Shown here piece by piece: positions 17,895 through 26,627 of a stretch of 64,000 nt of DNA. Made by a program: the position numbers and the translations under genes. The stretch covers positions 12,109-76,108 of the forward strand of contig CAYQUC010000005.1 in the NCBI GenBank assembly GCA_964420605.1, in the 5' to 3' direction. How positions within the stretch are numbered: position 1 is the stretch's first letter; each line of letters opens with the position of its first letter. The notes beneath the pieces are model-generated. The model was not told the DNA's origin. It was given only the letters and a program-made list of their open reading frames with translations, and did not search any database. Source of the stretch: CAYQUC01 sp964420605 (GTDB lineage Bacteria > Pseudomonadota > Gammaproteobacteria > UBA6429 > Thiohalophilaceae).

Positions 17895-18296
17895 TTATTT
17901 AATCCTACCTGTTAATTTTTGAATTTCTCGTCTTTCTTGCTTATTCGGTCGTCGCTCAGAAGTTTGAAATCCGGCGTTAAAAAAACGCTTATCTTTAATA
18001 ATGTTTTCGCGAGCTAATTTACTTTGTTCAGATTCTTCATATAATGTAGTGGCAATAGTAGCAGATACTCGTGTGGGTAAAATCCCTTTAACAGCAACAT
18101 AATACTCCAGATTATTTTTTTTAATTAACACACTATCACCGACAATTAGTATTTTAGATGATTTTATTCGACTGTCATTTAAACGAACATGACCTGCATT
18201 AATAGCTTTAGCCGCCAATGAACGTGTTTTATAAAAGCGCGTAACCCATAACCATTTATCGATTCTAAGACCAGATTCGTTTTTGATTTTATTCAC
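17895..18296 (-). CDS. hslR: Hsp15-type S4-domain RNA-binding heat-shock protein
   Basis: Hsp15 binds 50S subunits that carry stalled nascent chains and helps recycle them. The S4 RNA-binding domain is clear (LRIDKWLWVTRFYKTRSLAAKAI and GHVRLND), followed by a basic tail with ERRPNKQERRE, as in E. coli HslR. I chose the GTG at 18296 because it has GGGGA 4 nt upstream and gives 133 residues, the same length as E. coli Hsp15. An alternative TTG at 18356 would add 20 residues with no family support. It is co-transcribed with the downstream Nudix gene and diverges from glcD. Confidence 0.87.
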   Translation of the reverse strand: MNKIKNESGLRIDKWLWVTRFYKTRSLAAKAINAGHVRLNDSRIKSSKILIVGDSVLIKKNNLEYYVAVKGILPTRVSATIATTLYEESEQSKLARENIIKDKRFFNAGFQTSERRPNKQERREIQKLTGRIK

Positions 18297-18473
18297 ACAA
18301 TCCCCATTTGATCTCGGTTGATTAATATCAAGTATATCTCCAGTATAAACTAGCAAGAAAATTATATTTATAATGGTTTTATATTATATAGAATACGTTT
18401 ATTATAACTCCATTGTTACTTAGATACTGCGACACCTATAGCTATAACGGACCTAGATAAGAATCACAATCCA

Positions 18474-19961
18474 ATGATAGATAGCGACCAACTGCCACAG
18501 CCTTCAATATCTAAGGCCACACTAATCGGATACTTTAAATCCGTTATTCCTGTACAAGATATTTTATCTGATCCTGAAGATTTAAGACCTTACGAATGTG
18601 ATGGTTTATCGGCTTATCGAGCACTACCGATGATGGTCGTCATTCCTAATAATATTAAACAAATTCAAAAAATCGTTTCACTCTGTCAACAATATAATGT
18701 TCCAATTATCGCGCGAGGTGCCGGCACTGGCTTGTCTGGTGGTACCTTTCCATTTGATACTGCTGTTATTTTAAATCTAGCAAAATTAAATCGTATTCTC
18801 AATATCAATCCAGCAACTGCAACAGCCTGTGTTGAACCCGGCGTTCGAAACCTAGCCATCTCTGAAGCAGTTGCACAATTTGGTCTTTATTATGCACCTG
18901 ATCCATCATCTCAGGTTGCTTGTACCATTGGTGGTAATGTTGCTGAAAACTCTGGCGGCATTCACTGTTTAAAATACGGTTTGACCGTTCACAATATCCT
19001 AGAGTTAAAAATAATCTTATACGACGGAACGTTACTAACAGTTGGCAGTGAAGCCTATGACACACCAGGTTATGATCTACTTGCACTATTAACTGGTTCT
19101 GAAGGACTGTTAGGAATCATTGTTCAGGTAACTGTAAAATTGCTACCAATACCAAAATTTAATTGCGTATTATTAGCTGCATTTAGTGACATTACCGATT
19201 CAGGGAAAGCCGTTAGTGATATTATTTCTGCTGGCATTATTCCAGCCGGGTTAGAAATGATGGATAATCTGGCAATCAAAGCTGCTGAAGATTTCATTCA
19301 TGCTGGATATCCAACTGATGCACAAGCTATTCTATTGTGTGAACTTGATGGTAATGAAGATGAAGTCATCGAACTAACACAAGTCGTGAAGTTAATTTTA
19401 AATAAAAATAACGCCTACCAAATAACGGTGTCTGAAACAGAACAACAAAGATTAAAACTGTGGCAAGGACGAAAGTCGGCTTTCCCTGCGGTTGGCCGAT
19501 TAGCTCCAGACTATTACTGTATGGACGGCACTATACCCCGTAGCCGATTATCCGAAGTATTAGAGACCATTCAGTCACTATCCAAACATTATAAATTACC
19601 AGTCGCCAATGTTTTTCATGCAGGAGACGGCAACCTACACCCGCTTATATTATATGATGCCAATATACCTGGCGAATTAGAAAAAACTGAGCGATTTGGC
19701 GCAGATATTCTCGAACTTTGTATTAATGTTGGTGGCACTATAACCGGCGAGCACGGCGTTGGAATAGAAAAAATAGATCAAATGTGTATGCAATTTAATA
19801 CCGCTGAACTGAATCAATTTCATGCGATAAAACACGCATTTGATCCTGATAATATTTTAAACCCAGGAAAAGCCGTACCAAGCTTGCATCGTTGTGCCGA
19901 ACTAGGCGCTATGCATGTACATAAAGGAAAAATTAAATTTTCCGAACTTGATCGTTTTTAA
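18474..19961 (+). CDS. glcD: Glycolate oxidase subunit GlcD (FAD-linked)
   Basis: GlcD is the FAD-binding catalytic subunit of the membrane-associated glycolate oxidase, which converts glycolate to glyoxylate. The 495-residue protein has the PCMH FAD domain with ARGAGTGLSGG and IGGNVAENSGG, and the C-terminal FAD-oxidase domain with NVFHAGDGNLHP and TGEHGVG. It is the first gene of glcD-glcE-glcF and diverges from the Hsp15 gene. No GlcC-type regulator and no glcB or glcG gene accompany it here. Confidence 0.95.
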   Translation: MIDSDQLPQPSISKATLIGYFKSVIPVQDILSDPEDLRPYECDGLSAYRALPMMVVIPNNIKQIQKIVSLCQQYNVPIIARGAGTGLSGGTFPFDTAVILNLAKLNRILNINPATATACVEPGVRNLAISEAVAQFGLYYAPDPSSQVACTIGGNVAENSGGIHCLKYGLTVHNILELKIILYDGTLLTVGSEAYDTPGYDLLALLTGSEGLLGIIVQVTVKLLPIPKFNCVLLAAFSDITDSGKAVSDIISAGIIPAGLEMMDNLAIKAAEDFIHAGYPTDAQAILLCELDGNEDEVIELTQVVKLILNKNNAYQITVSETEQQRLKLWQGRKSAFPAVGRLAPDYYCMDGTIPRSRLSEVLETIQSLSKHYKLPVANVFHAGDGNLHPLILYDANIPGELEKTERFGADILELCINVGGTITGEHGVGIEKIDQMCMQFNTAELNQFHAIKHAFDPDNILNPGKAVPSLHRCAELGAMHVHKGKIKFSELDRF

Positions 19962-19968
19962 TTTATTT

Positions 19969-21048
19969 ATGACTTTTTCAAAAGATACTGATAATAGTGA
20001 ATTTTTAATTTCAAAAATTAAAAAAGCCTATCGTTCAGAAACACCGTTACAAATTATCGCGGGTAACACAAAAGTATTTTATGGCCGAGCTATTGACGGT
20101 GAAAAATTAGATACAAGTTCTCACTCTGGTATATTAAACTATGAGCCATCCGAGCTGGTAATCACTGTGCGTTCAGGTACTAAATTATCAGAAATTAATT
20201 CTGCATTAAAAGATAATAATCAAATGCTCGCCTTCGAGCCTCCAGATTATGATTCTAAATCAACAATTGGTGGCTCAATTTCATGTGGTTTATCTGGATC
20301 CCGTCGCCCTTTTACTGGTGCTGCTCGTGATTTTGTTCTTGGCACCCGAATCATCAATGGTACGGGAGAATCACTACGATTTGGCGGAGAAGTAATTAAA
20401 AACGTTGCGGGTTATGATGCCTCCAGACTTATAACCGGTTCTCTAGGCACCTTAGGGGTATTACTCGATATATCAATTAAAGTATTACCTCGACCTGAAA
20501 CTGAAAAAACGCTTATCCAAGAATTGTCAACTGATGCTGCGCTATCATTAATGGTACACCTTAAAAGACAACCCTTACCAATATCTGGCCTTGTATACGC
20601 TAACAAGCAACTCTTTATACGATTATCCGGCACAGAAAGTACTGTTAATGATGCTCAGAACAGTATTGGCGGTGAAGATTTAAATAATACTAACTGTTCA
20701 TTTTCGTGGGATAAGTTAGATAACCATACATTAGATTTTTTTGATAACAATAAACCACTTTGGCGAGTCTCACTAAAACCTGATACTCCAGCATTTAATA
20801 TAGATGCTCAAACAATTTATAATTGGGCTGGTGCAGAAAGGTGGTTTTTTAGTGAACAAAACGAGTTGGATATATTTAAACTAGCAGCGCAAGCTAACGG
20901 CCATGCCACGTTATTTAGAAATGGTATACAAAGAGACCAAGTGTTTCAACCGCTGTCAAAACCATTACAAAAAATTCACTTGGAGTTAAAAAAAGCCTTT
21001 GATCCAAAACATATTTTGAATCCTGGTAAATTATATGCTGAGCTTTAA
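19969..21048 (+). CDS. glcE: Glycolate oxidase subunit GlcE
   Basis: GlcE is the second FAD-binding-domain subunit of glycolate oxidase, needed for activity of the complex. The 359-residue protein has a PCMH-type domain (EPPDYDSKSTIGGSISCGLSG and GGEVIKNVAGYDASRL) and ends FDPKHILNPGKLY, as in the GlcD family. I start at the ATG at 19969, 7 nt after glcD. An upstream in-frame ATG at 19915 lies inside glcD and is less likely. Translation is probably coupled to glcD because no clear ribosome-binding site is visible. Confidence 0.93.
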   Translation: MTFSKDTDNSEFLISKIKKAYRSETPLQIIAGNTKVFYGRAIDGEKLDTSSHSGILNYEPSELVITVRSGTKLSEINSALKDNNQMLAFEPPDYDSKSTIGGSISCGLSGSRRPFTGAARDFVLGTRIINGTGESLRFGGEVIKNVAGYDASRLITGSLGTLGVLLDISIKVLPRPETEKTLIQELSTDAALSLMVHLKRQPLPISGLVYANKQLFIRLSGTESTVNDAQNSIGGEDLNNTNCSFSWDKLDNHTLDFFDNNKPLWRVSLKPDTPAFNIDAQTIYNWAGAERWFFSEQNELDIFKLAAQANGHATLFRNGIQRDQVFQPLSKPLQKIHLELKKAFDPKHILNPGKLYAEL

Positions 21049-21068
21049 TTATTGGTTATCATAAACAT

Positions 21069-22280
21069 ATGCAAACTAACATTTCTAAACATTATAAAGA
21101 TATCCCAGAATACCATATCGCTGACAAAATTCTTCGAAGTTGCGTCCATTGCGGATTTTGCACTGCAACTTGTCCAACCTACCAACTATTAGGAAATGAA
21201 CTTGATAGCCCTCGCGGTAGAATATATTTAATAAAACAAATTCTTGAAGGCGAAAAAGTTACTCATAAGACACAATTACACTTGGATCGATGCCTTACTT
21301 GTCGTGCTTGTGAAACAATTTGTCCTTCCGGCGTTGAATATGGACACCTACTGGATATCGGTAGAAAATACGTAGACAAGACTATTAAACGAACCTCCTT
21401 AGACAGAATTAAACGAAGATTACTAATTACAGTATTACCTCACCCTAAACGATTTTCATTTTTATTTAAATTGTCTTATTACTTTAATTTTTTATTACCT
21501 TCACACCTAAAAACCACTTTGCCACCAAAACTGAAAAATAAAAAAAATCAAGAAACATTCTCTCGAAAGATGATGTTACTATCTGGCTGCGCTCAACCAA
21601 CAATGGCTCCACAAATAAATGCCGCTACAATAAAATTATTAAACAACTTAAAAATAGAAATAATCGAAATACCCGATGTCTTATGCTGTGGCGCGGTAAC
21701 TCATCATTTAACTGAAGAAAACAAAACAATAGCAACTATAAAAAACAACATTGACCGTTGGTGGCCGTTAATTCAAAATGGTGTTGAATCTATAATCGTT
21801 AATGCCAGTGGTTGTAGTGTCATGGTAAAAGACTACGGTTTTATCATGCAGTCAATTTCTGATTATTCAGAAAAAGCAAAAAAAGTTTCATCATTATGTC
21901 AGGATATTTGTGAAGTTTTACAAAATAGTGATTTATCAAAATTCAAAAACACTAATAAACGCATAGCATTCCATCCACCCTGTACTTTACAACATGGAAT
22001 GAAATTAAATGGTGTCGTTGAAAATATATTGCAAACCGCCGGTTATCAGTTAACGAAAATTAAAGATAATCATTTATGTTGTGGCTCGGCAGGAACCTAC
22101 TCTATTTTACAGAGTAAAATATCAAACCAGTTAGTACAAAATAAAGTTAACAATATTGAAGCTGATTATCCAGAAATTATAGTTTCTGCGAATATAGGTT
22201 GCTTACATCATTTACAACACAACACGTCATTGCAAGTTAAGCATTGGATTGAGTTGTTTGCTGAATTGGAATTGGTTTAA
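21069..22280 (+). CDS. glcF: Glycolate oxidase iron-sulfur subunit GlcF
   Basis: GlcF carries electrons from GlcDE towards the quinone pool. The 403-residue protein has two [4Fe-4S] motifs near the N-terminus (CVHCGFCTATCPT and CLTCRACETICPS). Two C-terminal CCG cysteine-rich domains follow, with CCGAVTHH and CCGSAGTYS. It starts 20 nt after glcE. The stop lies 7 bp before the scaffold gap, so the gene is complete but whatever follows on the left contig is unseen. Confidence 0.95.
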   Translation: MQTNISKHYKDIPEYHIADKILRSCVHCGFCTATCPTYQLLGNELDSPRGRIYLIKQILEGEKVTHKTQLHLDRCLTCRACETICPSGVEYGHLLDIGRKYVDKTIKRTSLDRIKRRLLITVLPHPKRFSFLFKLSYYFNFLLPSHLKTTLPPKLKNKKNQETFSRKMMLLSGCAQPTMAPQINAATIKLLNNLKIEIIEIPDVLCCGAVTHHLTEENKTIATIKNNIDRWWPLIQNGVESIIVNASGCSVMVKDYGFIMQSISDYSEKAKKVSSLCQDICEVLQNSDLSKFKNTNKRIAFHPPCTLQHGMKLNGVVENILQTAGYQLTKIKDNHLCCGSAGTYSILQSKISNQLVQNKVNNIEADYPEIIVSANIGCLHHLQHNTSLQVKHWIELFAELELV

Positions 22281-22287
22281 AATTTAA

Positions 22288-22387
22288 NNNNNNNNNNNNN
22301 NNNNNNNNNNNNNNNNNNNNNNNNNNNNNNNNNNNNNNNNNNNNNNNNNNNNNNNNNNNNNNNNNNNNNNNNNNNNNNNNNNNNNNN
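22288..22387. other. Scaffold gap of 100 N
   Basis: Exactly 100 N, the usual placeholder for a join of unknown length. The right flank is a 15-bp tandem repeat and the left flank ends with 8 bases (AAATTTAA) that match the end of the repeat unit. The repeat is therefore the likely cause of the break. Linkage of genes across it should be treated with caution. Confidence 0.95.
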
Positions 22388-22457
22388 GGACTCGAAATTT
22401 AAGGACTCGAAATTTAAGGACTCGAAATTTAAGGACTCGAAATTTAAGGACTCGAAA
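22388..22457. repeat. 15-bp tandem repeat (minisatellite), at least 4.7 copies
   Basis: The unit GGACTCGAAATTTAA occurs at 22388, 22403, 22418 and 22433 without a mismatch, followed by a 10-base partial copy at 22448-22457. The array runs into the N gap, so its true copy number is unknown. It lies downstream of both flanking genes (glcF and the lipoprotein gene). Confidence 0.92.
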
Positions 22458-22473
22458 ATCGTGTACGATTTTC
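22454..22473. terminator. Inverted repeat at the end of the lipoprotein gene
   Basis: GAAAATCG (22454-22461) pairs with CGATTTTC (22466-22473). It abuts the stop codon of the minus-strand lipoprotein gene and the partial last unit of the tandem array. No U-tract follows on the minus strand. Confidence 0.4.
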
Positions 22474-23117
22474 TACCTCGGGATTTTTTTTACTAGTTCG
22501 ATGGCTGTAATTTGGACAACCGTTTTAAAATTAATTGTATTATTTGTAATGGTATCATAGGAATAATTTAATTCAGCACTGCCTTCCCACGCAATAGTAC
22601 CATTATGACTATCCCATATTTGAAAAAACAATCGCATTCGCGCTTTTTTTGTATCAATTATTCTAAATCCAAATGAAAATCGAGTTGTAGTTTCTTGAGT
22701 AAATTCACTCAATTTTAATTGTGCTAAAAAGCGTTTTCCAGTAGCTTTACTTATTTTCTTTATAATATCTTGATCAAAAATTCCTGTGTCGCGGTAATTA
22801 CGATACATTTTTTTATAATCTTCAATCATGCCTGACTTATTAATCAAACTTAAAGTATCTGATAATGGCATTATAGATATCTCAGGACGTAATTCTTGCA
22901 TCAAACTCACGAAGCTAAGTGCCAGAGATTGAGTATCTTGTTCTTGACCTGTCACTGTTGAAGGCGTTATAAAAGCAACACCAAATTTGGCTAAATCACC
23001 TTTCATTAATGAAAATGCTCGTGTCTCAACGGTGGTATATTTTTGAGGTGCACAACCGCTAAACAAAAAACTACAAACTACCAAACAGGCAAATTGTTTT
23101 CTTAATAAAAATTTTAT
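22473..23117 (-). CDS. Predicted outer-membrane lipoprotein, function unknown
   Basis: An unrecognised lipoprotein. The lipobox is LFSGC. From the first canonical start (TTG, 23084) the protein would be 203 residues and begin MVVCSFLFSGC, a signal peptide without the basic n-region. The reading frame continues upstream through KFLLRKQFACLVV, an ideal basic n-region. The best-placed codon is ATA at 23117, with GAGGG 7 nt upstream. I annotate from that ATA (214 residues), accepting that it may be a rare AUA start or a base error. The mature part has alternating hydrophobic strands and no domain I can name. It is the first gene right of the scaffold gap. Confidence 0.65.
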   Translation of the reverse strand: MKFLLRKQFACLVVCSFLFSGCAPQKYTTVETRAFSLMKGDLAKFGVAFITPSTVTGQEQDTQSLALSFVSLMQELRPEISIMPLSDTLSLINKSGMIEDYKKMYRNYRDTGIFDQDIIKKISKATGKRFLAQLKLSEFTQETTTRFSFGFRIIDTKKARMRLFFQIWDSHNGTIAWEGSAELNYSYDTITNNTINFKTVVQITAIELVKKIPR

Positions 23118-23226
23118 TTTAGTACCCTCATTATTTAAAATGAATTTTATTATTTTAACATCACTCTATTACAGAGTATGTCGGTTAAATAACCATTGTC
23201 TATATCAAGAGCGGAGTTTTTGAGGT

Positions 23227-23538
23227 TTATTTAGAACCACCCAGACAAGGTGGAGACATAGGAGCATTAATATTTTGATCCGACCATTCCTTTACGGTGT
23301 AGGTGTGAATGGCAAGTGCATGAATTTTATGCTGTAATTCCTCAACTAAGACTGTATTTACCAGTCGATGACGTTGTAATAAGCTTTTATCAACAAATTC
23401 ATCAGTGACTAATATAACCTTAAAGTGCGACTCAGAACCTTCAGGAACATTGTGATTACCAGTTTCATCAATTACATCTAAATGAGATAAATTAATTGCA
23501 TTTGCTAATTTTTGCTCTATTGTTGCTAACATTGTCAT
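23227..23538 (-). CDS. bolA: BolA family protein
   Basis: BolA-family proteins pair with monothiol glutaredoxins in iron-sulfur trafficking and affect morphology and biofilm genes. The sequence VPEGSESHFKVILVTDEF, RHRLVNTVL and IHALAIHTYTVKEW is diagnostic and includes the conserved His. I start at the ATG at 23538, which has AGGA 11 nt upstream and gives 103 residues (E. coli BolA 105). The longer in-frame start at 23589 adds 17 residues with no family match. It follows the 162-residue Cys-containing protein by 71 nt on the same strand. Confidence 0.93.
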   Translation of the reverse strand: MTMLATIEQKLANAINLSHLDVIDETGNHNVPEGSESHFKVILVTDEFVDKSLLQRHRLVNTVLVEELQHKIHALAIHTYTVKEWSDQNINAPMSPPCLGGSK

Positions 23539-23609
23539 TGTTGGATAGTTCCTAATACTGCCATTATAGTGATAAGCAAATGAGTTCAATTTAAACTCGT
23601 TAATGCTCT

Positions 23610-24098
23610 TTATATATTCTTATTTATAATTTCCTCATCCACAATATCAAAATTATTATCAGAATCAAGTACCGTTTCAGCCTCCAACTCGCTAGTGTGT
23701 AATTCAATTGGTTTTGTCACACTCGTTGAGTCTATTAAAAAACCTGCATCTTGCAGCACAGTATGTGCATCTGCAATGGCTAAATCGATACTGTCGAAAT
23801 GGCCGTTTATGGAACTGCGTGATTTTTCAGTGACGTTTAAGTGATAGTCAAGGCATCGATACAAGCGCTCAATAATAAGCATTTTACCCAAATCTTTACC
23901 TTGCAATGATTTTAATTCAGCTATCGGAATGTCAACAGGCATTCCCTTTATGCACTTTACACACCTATTTCGGGTAACATCAATTTCACCGAGTTCTTTG
24001 GGCTTAACGCTTTTAGTATGTCCACATTCATAAATCTCTTGCGCCAGCGATTGATAACTTGGGTGAACACGATGTGCTACTATTTTTCGTAAAGTCAT
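23610..24098 (-). CDS. Conserved-looking protein with CxxC zinc-ribbon-like motif, function unknown
   Basis: I do not recognise this 162-residue soluble protein. The N-terminal third contains YECGHTK (Cys25, His27) and NRCVKCIKG (Cys46, Cys49), which could form one zinc site. The middle is helical and charged, and the tail is acidic (about residues 130-162, many Asp and Glu). It has no signal peptide or membrane helix. It is upstream of bolA on the same strand and probably co-transcribed. A regulatory or nucleic-acid-binding role is possible but unproven. Confidence 0.7.
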   Translation of the reverse strand: MTLRKIVAHRVHPSYQSLAQEIYECGHTKSVKPKELGEIDVTRNRCVKCIKGMPVDIPIAELKSLQGKDLGKMLIIERLYRCLDYHLNVTEKSRSSINGHFDSIDLAIADAHTVLQDAGFLIDSTSVTKPIELHTSELEAETVLDSDNNFDIVDEEIINKNI

Positions 24099-24183
24099 AC
24101 TAAACTCTCAATATTACCTAATACAATCCAAAATGAAGCGTATTAACATTAATTTTATTCTATTGAATTCAACTTAACTTGTC

Positions 24184-24203
24184 ATTTAGGGAATTCCCTA
24201 AAT
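24184..24203. promoter_or_regulatory. 20-bp perfect palindrome
   Basis: The sequence ATTTAGGGAATTCCCTAAAT is a perfect palindrome with no spacer, 85 bp upstream of the 162-residue gene. An unspaced palindrome is more typical of a dimeric-protein binding site than of a terminator hairpin. The binding protein is unknown. Confidence 0.4.
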
Positions 24204-24290
24204 AGGTAATTAATTTATGATTTAGTAGAAATTTTTTTATTCTAAATTTAAAAAGCACTCACATCTGTGCGTCAAAAAAAACTATTTTAC

Positions 24291-24320
24291 GTGCTTGACT
24301 CAATAAGTCAGCACTATAAT
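24291..24320 (+). promoter_or_regulatory. Hairpin followed by TATAAT, promoter-like, no gene behind it
   Basis: GTGCT-T-GACT and AGTC-AGCAC form a 9-bp stem with one bulged T and loop CAATA (24291-24314), followed at once by TATAAT (24315-24320). The TTGACT within it is only 14 bp from TATAAT, short for sigma-70. No plus-strand gene follows for 3.7 kb. It could drive a small RNA antisense to htpG's 3' end, or serve as an htpG transcript hairpin on the other strand. Confidence 0.3.
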
Positions 24321-24426
24321 CTACCAACCAAAAATTATTAATACAATAAATACAAAGAAACTGCCGTTCTAATCTCCTTGTACTTATTGTTATATTATAA
24401 TGTGCTAATAAATAACATTTTTACGA

Positions 24427-26373
24427 CTAGTTTTCTTTAGTCAATGTTAATAACAAACCATTCATTCGGCTTACAAACGAAACAGGATCTTCTAATTGAC
24501 CACCTTCACTTAATAACGCTTGTTCAAAGAGTATAAATGCCCAATCTTCAAATTTTGTATCATCAGTTTCTGTGTTTAAACGTTCAACTAACGGATGTTT
24601 CGGATTTATTTCCAAGGTTGGTTGTAAATCAGGAACTTGATGTCCAGCTTGTTTTAATAATTTTTGCATATTAAGCGCCATATCCTGTTGTTCTACAACA
24701 AGACACGATGGCGAGTTTGTTAAACGATTGGTCACTCTAACGTCTTTAACTTTACCATCAAGTGTTTTTTTCATATGCTCAATTAATGATTTATATTCAT
24801 CAGCTGCTTTTTCAACTTTTTCTTTATCATCCTTATCTTCAAGCTCACCAAGATCTAAATCACCTTTTGCAACAGATTCAAAATTCTTACCGTCAAATTC
24901 AGTTAAATAGGACATCATCCACTCATCAACCCGATCCCACAATAACAACACTTCAATTCCTTTGGTGTTGAATATTTCAAGATGTGGACTATTTTTTGCT
25001 GATGCAAATGAATCTGCTGTAATATAATAAATTTTATTTTGGCCTTCTTTCATTCTTGTGGTGTAATCTTCTAGCGAAACATCCTGAATTTCAGTATTTG
25101 AATGAGTAGAACCAAAACGTAGTAATTTAGAAATTTTATCTTTATTGGCAAAATCTTCTGATGGGCCTTCTTTTAAAACATTACCAAACTCTTTCCAAAA
25201 TGCTAAGTAAGCGTCCTTATCATTTTTAGCGGTTTTTTCTAATTGACTTAAAATTTTCTTTACCGAACCATTTCGAATGGTATCAATTTGTTTATTTTTT
25301 TGTAAAATCTCACGAGAAATATTTAATGGTAAATCATCTGAATCAACAACACCTTTAATAAAGCGTAAATAATTAGGCATCAATTGATCGCTATCATCCA
25401 TAATAAAAACACGTTTTACATATAGCTTAATACCTTGACTTTTTTCTCTGTCCCATAAATCAAATGGTGCTTTAGTAGGAACATAAAATAACGTGGTATA
25501 AGATTGAGTTCCTTCTACTCTGTTATGCATACACAGCATAGGATCACTGTAATCATAAGATAGGCTTTTATAGAAATCATTATACTCTTCTTCACTTATT
25601 TCGCTTTTAGAACGAACCCATAATGCCGAAGCCTGATTGACAGTTTCATCTTCATAAATTACTTCTGTTACTTCATCTTTTTTATCTTTATCTTCAGCAT
25701 CTTTATCATCAACTTCAGGAACAACTTCTTTTTTCATAATAATAGGAAGCGTTATATGATCAGAGTATTTAGATATAACTGAACGAATTCGATAATCTTC
25801 TGAAAATTCTAACTCATCTTCTTTTAGGTGCAATACTACCGATGTGCCATGCTCATCCAAATCAATATTTTCAAGTGTAAATTCACCCTCACCACCCGAT
25901 TGCCATTGAACGCCATGCTCGGCTCCCATACCAGCCTTACGTGTTAAGACCGTAACATTATCAGCAACAATAAATGAAGAATAAAACCCAACACCAAATT
26001 GTCCAATTAAATGCGCATCTTTTGTCTCATCTCCGGTCATTTTTTCGAGGAATTTCTTCGTACCCGAATTAGCGATAGTACCAATATTCTCAATGACTTC
26101 CTCTCGAGTCATGCCGATTCCATTGTCTTTAATAGTGACAGTTTTTGCATCTTTATCAACCGATACTCGAATTTTCAATTCAGAATCACCTTCATACAAG
26201 GCATCATCAGCAATTGCCTCAAATCGTAATTTATCACAGGCATCCGAGGCATTGGATATCAGTTCACGAAGAAATATTTCTTTATTGGAGTATAAAGAAT
26301 GAATCATCAAATGAAGTAGTTGCTTTACTTCAGTTTGAAAGCTCAACGTTTCTTTTTTTGCTTCGACGGTCAT
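24427..26373 (-). CDS. htpG: Chaperone HtpG (Hsp90)
   Basis: HtpG is the bacterial Hsp90, an ATP-dependent dimeric chaperone in the cytosol. The 648-residue protein has the GHKL ATPase N-domain with ELISNASDACDKLRFEA, KDNGIGMTREE, GTIANSGTK and IGQFGVGFYS, then the middle domain with SLPLNISRE-type LPLNISREILQ. A Lys/Asp/Glu-rich insertion lies near residues 205-230 and the C-terminal dimerisation domain ends the protein. Length is slightly above E. coli (624). A sigma-32-type promoter lies about 100 bp upstream. Confidence 0.97.
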   Translation of the reverse strand: MTVEAKKETLSFQTEVKQLLHLMIHSLYSNKEIFLRELISNASDACDKLRFEAIADDALYEGDSELKIRVSVDKDAKTVTIKDNGIGMTREEVIENIGTIANSGTKKFLEKMTGDETKDAHLIGQFGVGFYSSFIVADNVTVLTRKAGMGAEHGVQWQSGGEGEFTLENIDLDEHGTSVVLHLKEDELEFSEDYRIRSVISKYSDHITLPIIMKKEVVPEVDDKDAEDKDKKDEVTEVIYEDETVNQASALWVRSKSEISEEEYNDFYKSLSYDYSDPMLCMHNRVEGTQSYTTLFYVPTKAPFDLWDREKSQGIKLYVKRVFIMDDSDQLMPNYLRFIKGVVDSDDLPLNISREILQKNKQIDTIRNGSVKKILSQLEKTAKNDKDAYLAFWKEFGNVLKEGPSEDFANKDKISKLLRFGSTHSNTEIQDVSLEDYTTRMKEGQNKIYYITADSFASAKNSPHLEIFNTKGIEVLLLWDRVDEWMMSYLTEFDGKNFESVAKGDLDLGELEDKDDKEKVEKAADEYKSLIEHMKKTLDGKVKDVRVTNRLTNSPSCLVVEQQDMALNMQKLLKQAGHQVPDLQPTLEINPKHPLVERLNTETDDTKFEDWAFILFEQALLSEGGQLEDPVSFVSRMNGLLLTLTKEN

Positions 26374-26471
26374 TGGTTTTTCCTTAAAGTATAAGTTATT
26401 GATAATAAAAGATTTTAATTGTTATATTTACAATTTTGTCGCGTTTACATAAAACACGTTAATAGTTTACT

Positions 26472-26500
26472 ATTCTGGGGACATTAATTTGAATTTCAAA
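26472..26500 (-). promoter_or_regulatory. Candidate sigma-32 (RpoH) heat-shock promoter of htpG
   Basis: On the minus strand TTTGAAA (26500-26494), a 13-bp spacer and CCCCAGAAT (26480-26472) match the RpoH consensus. Spacing is identical to that of the lon promoter at 14414-14442. It lies 98 bp upstream of the htpG start codon; htpG is a known RpoH target. Confidence 0.68.
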
Positions 26501-26562
26501 TTATTTTCGATAAATAATTGAATTATTATTGGATATAAATACTTAGATTTTAAAAGTTTACA

Positions 26563-26597
26563 TTATGGAATGATAATGACTGCCTATCATTCCATAA
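26563..26597 (-). terminator. Hairpin terminator of the glyoxylate aminotransferase gene
   Basis: TTATGGAATGATA (26563-26575) and TATCATTCCATAA (26585-26597) are perfect 13-bp arms around a 9-nt loop, 30 nt beyond the aminotransferase stop. It insulates that gene from htpG. The following bases are A/T rich without a long U-run. Confidence 0.6.
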
Positions 26598-26627
26598 CAT
26601 CTTATTTGTAGAGAATTAGTAGCATCC

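Larger units (their letters stand above)
24099..24426. other. 328-bp intergenic region with a palindrome and a promoter-like hairpin
   Basis: Between htpG and the 162-residue gene, both on the minus strand. It holds the 20-bp palindrome at 24184-24203 and the hairpin plus TATAAT at 24291-24320, both listed separately. I see no ORF, tRNA or other gene in it. Confidence 0.6.

Noticed and set aside
24291..24320. A standard sigma-70 promoter at TTGACT...TATAAT
   Set aside because: The spacer is only 14 bp; kept as a low-confidence element rather than a promoter call.
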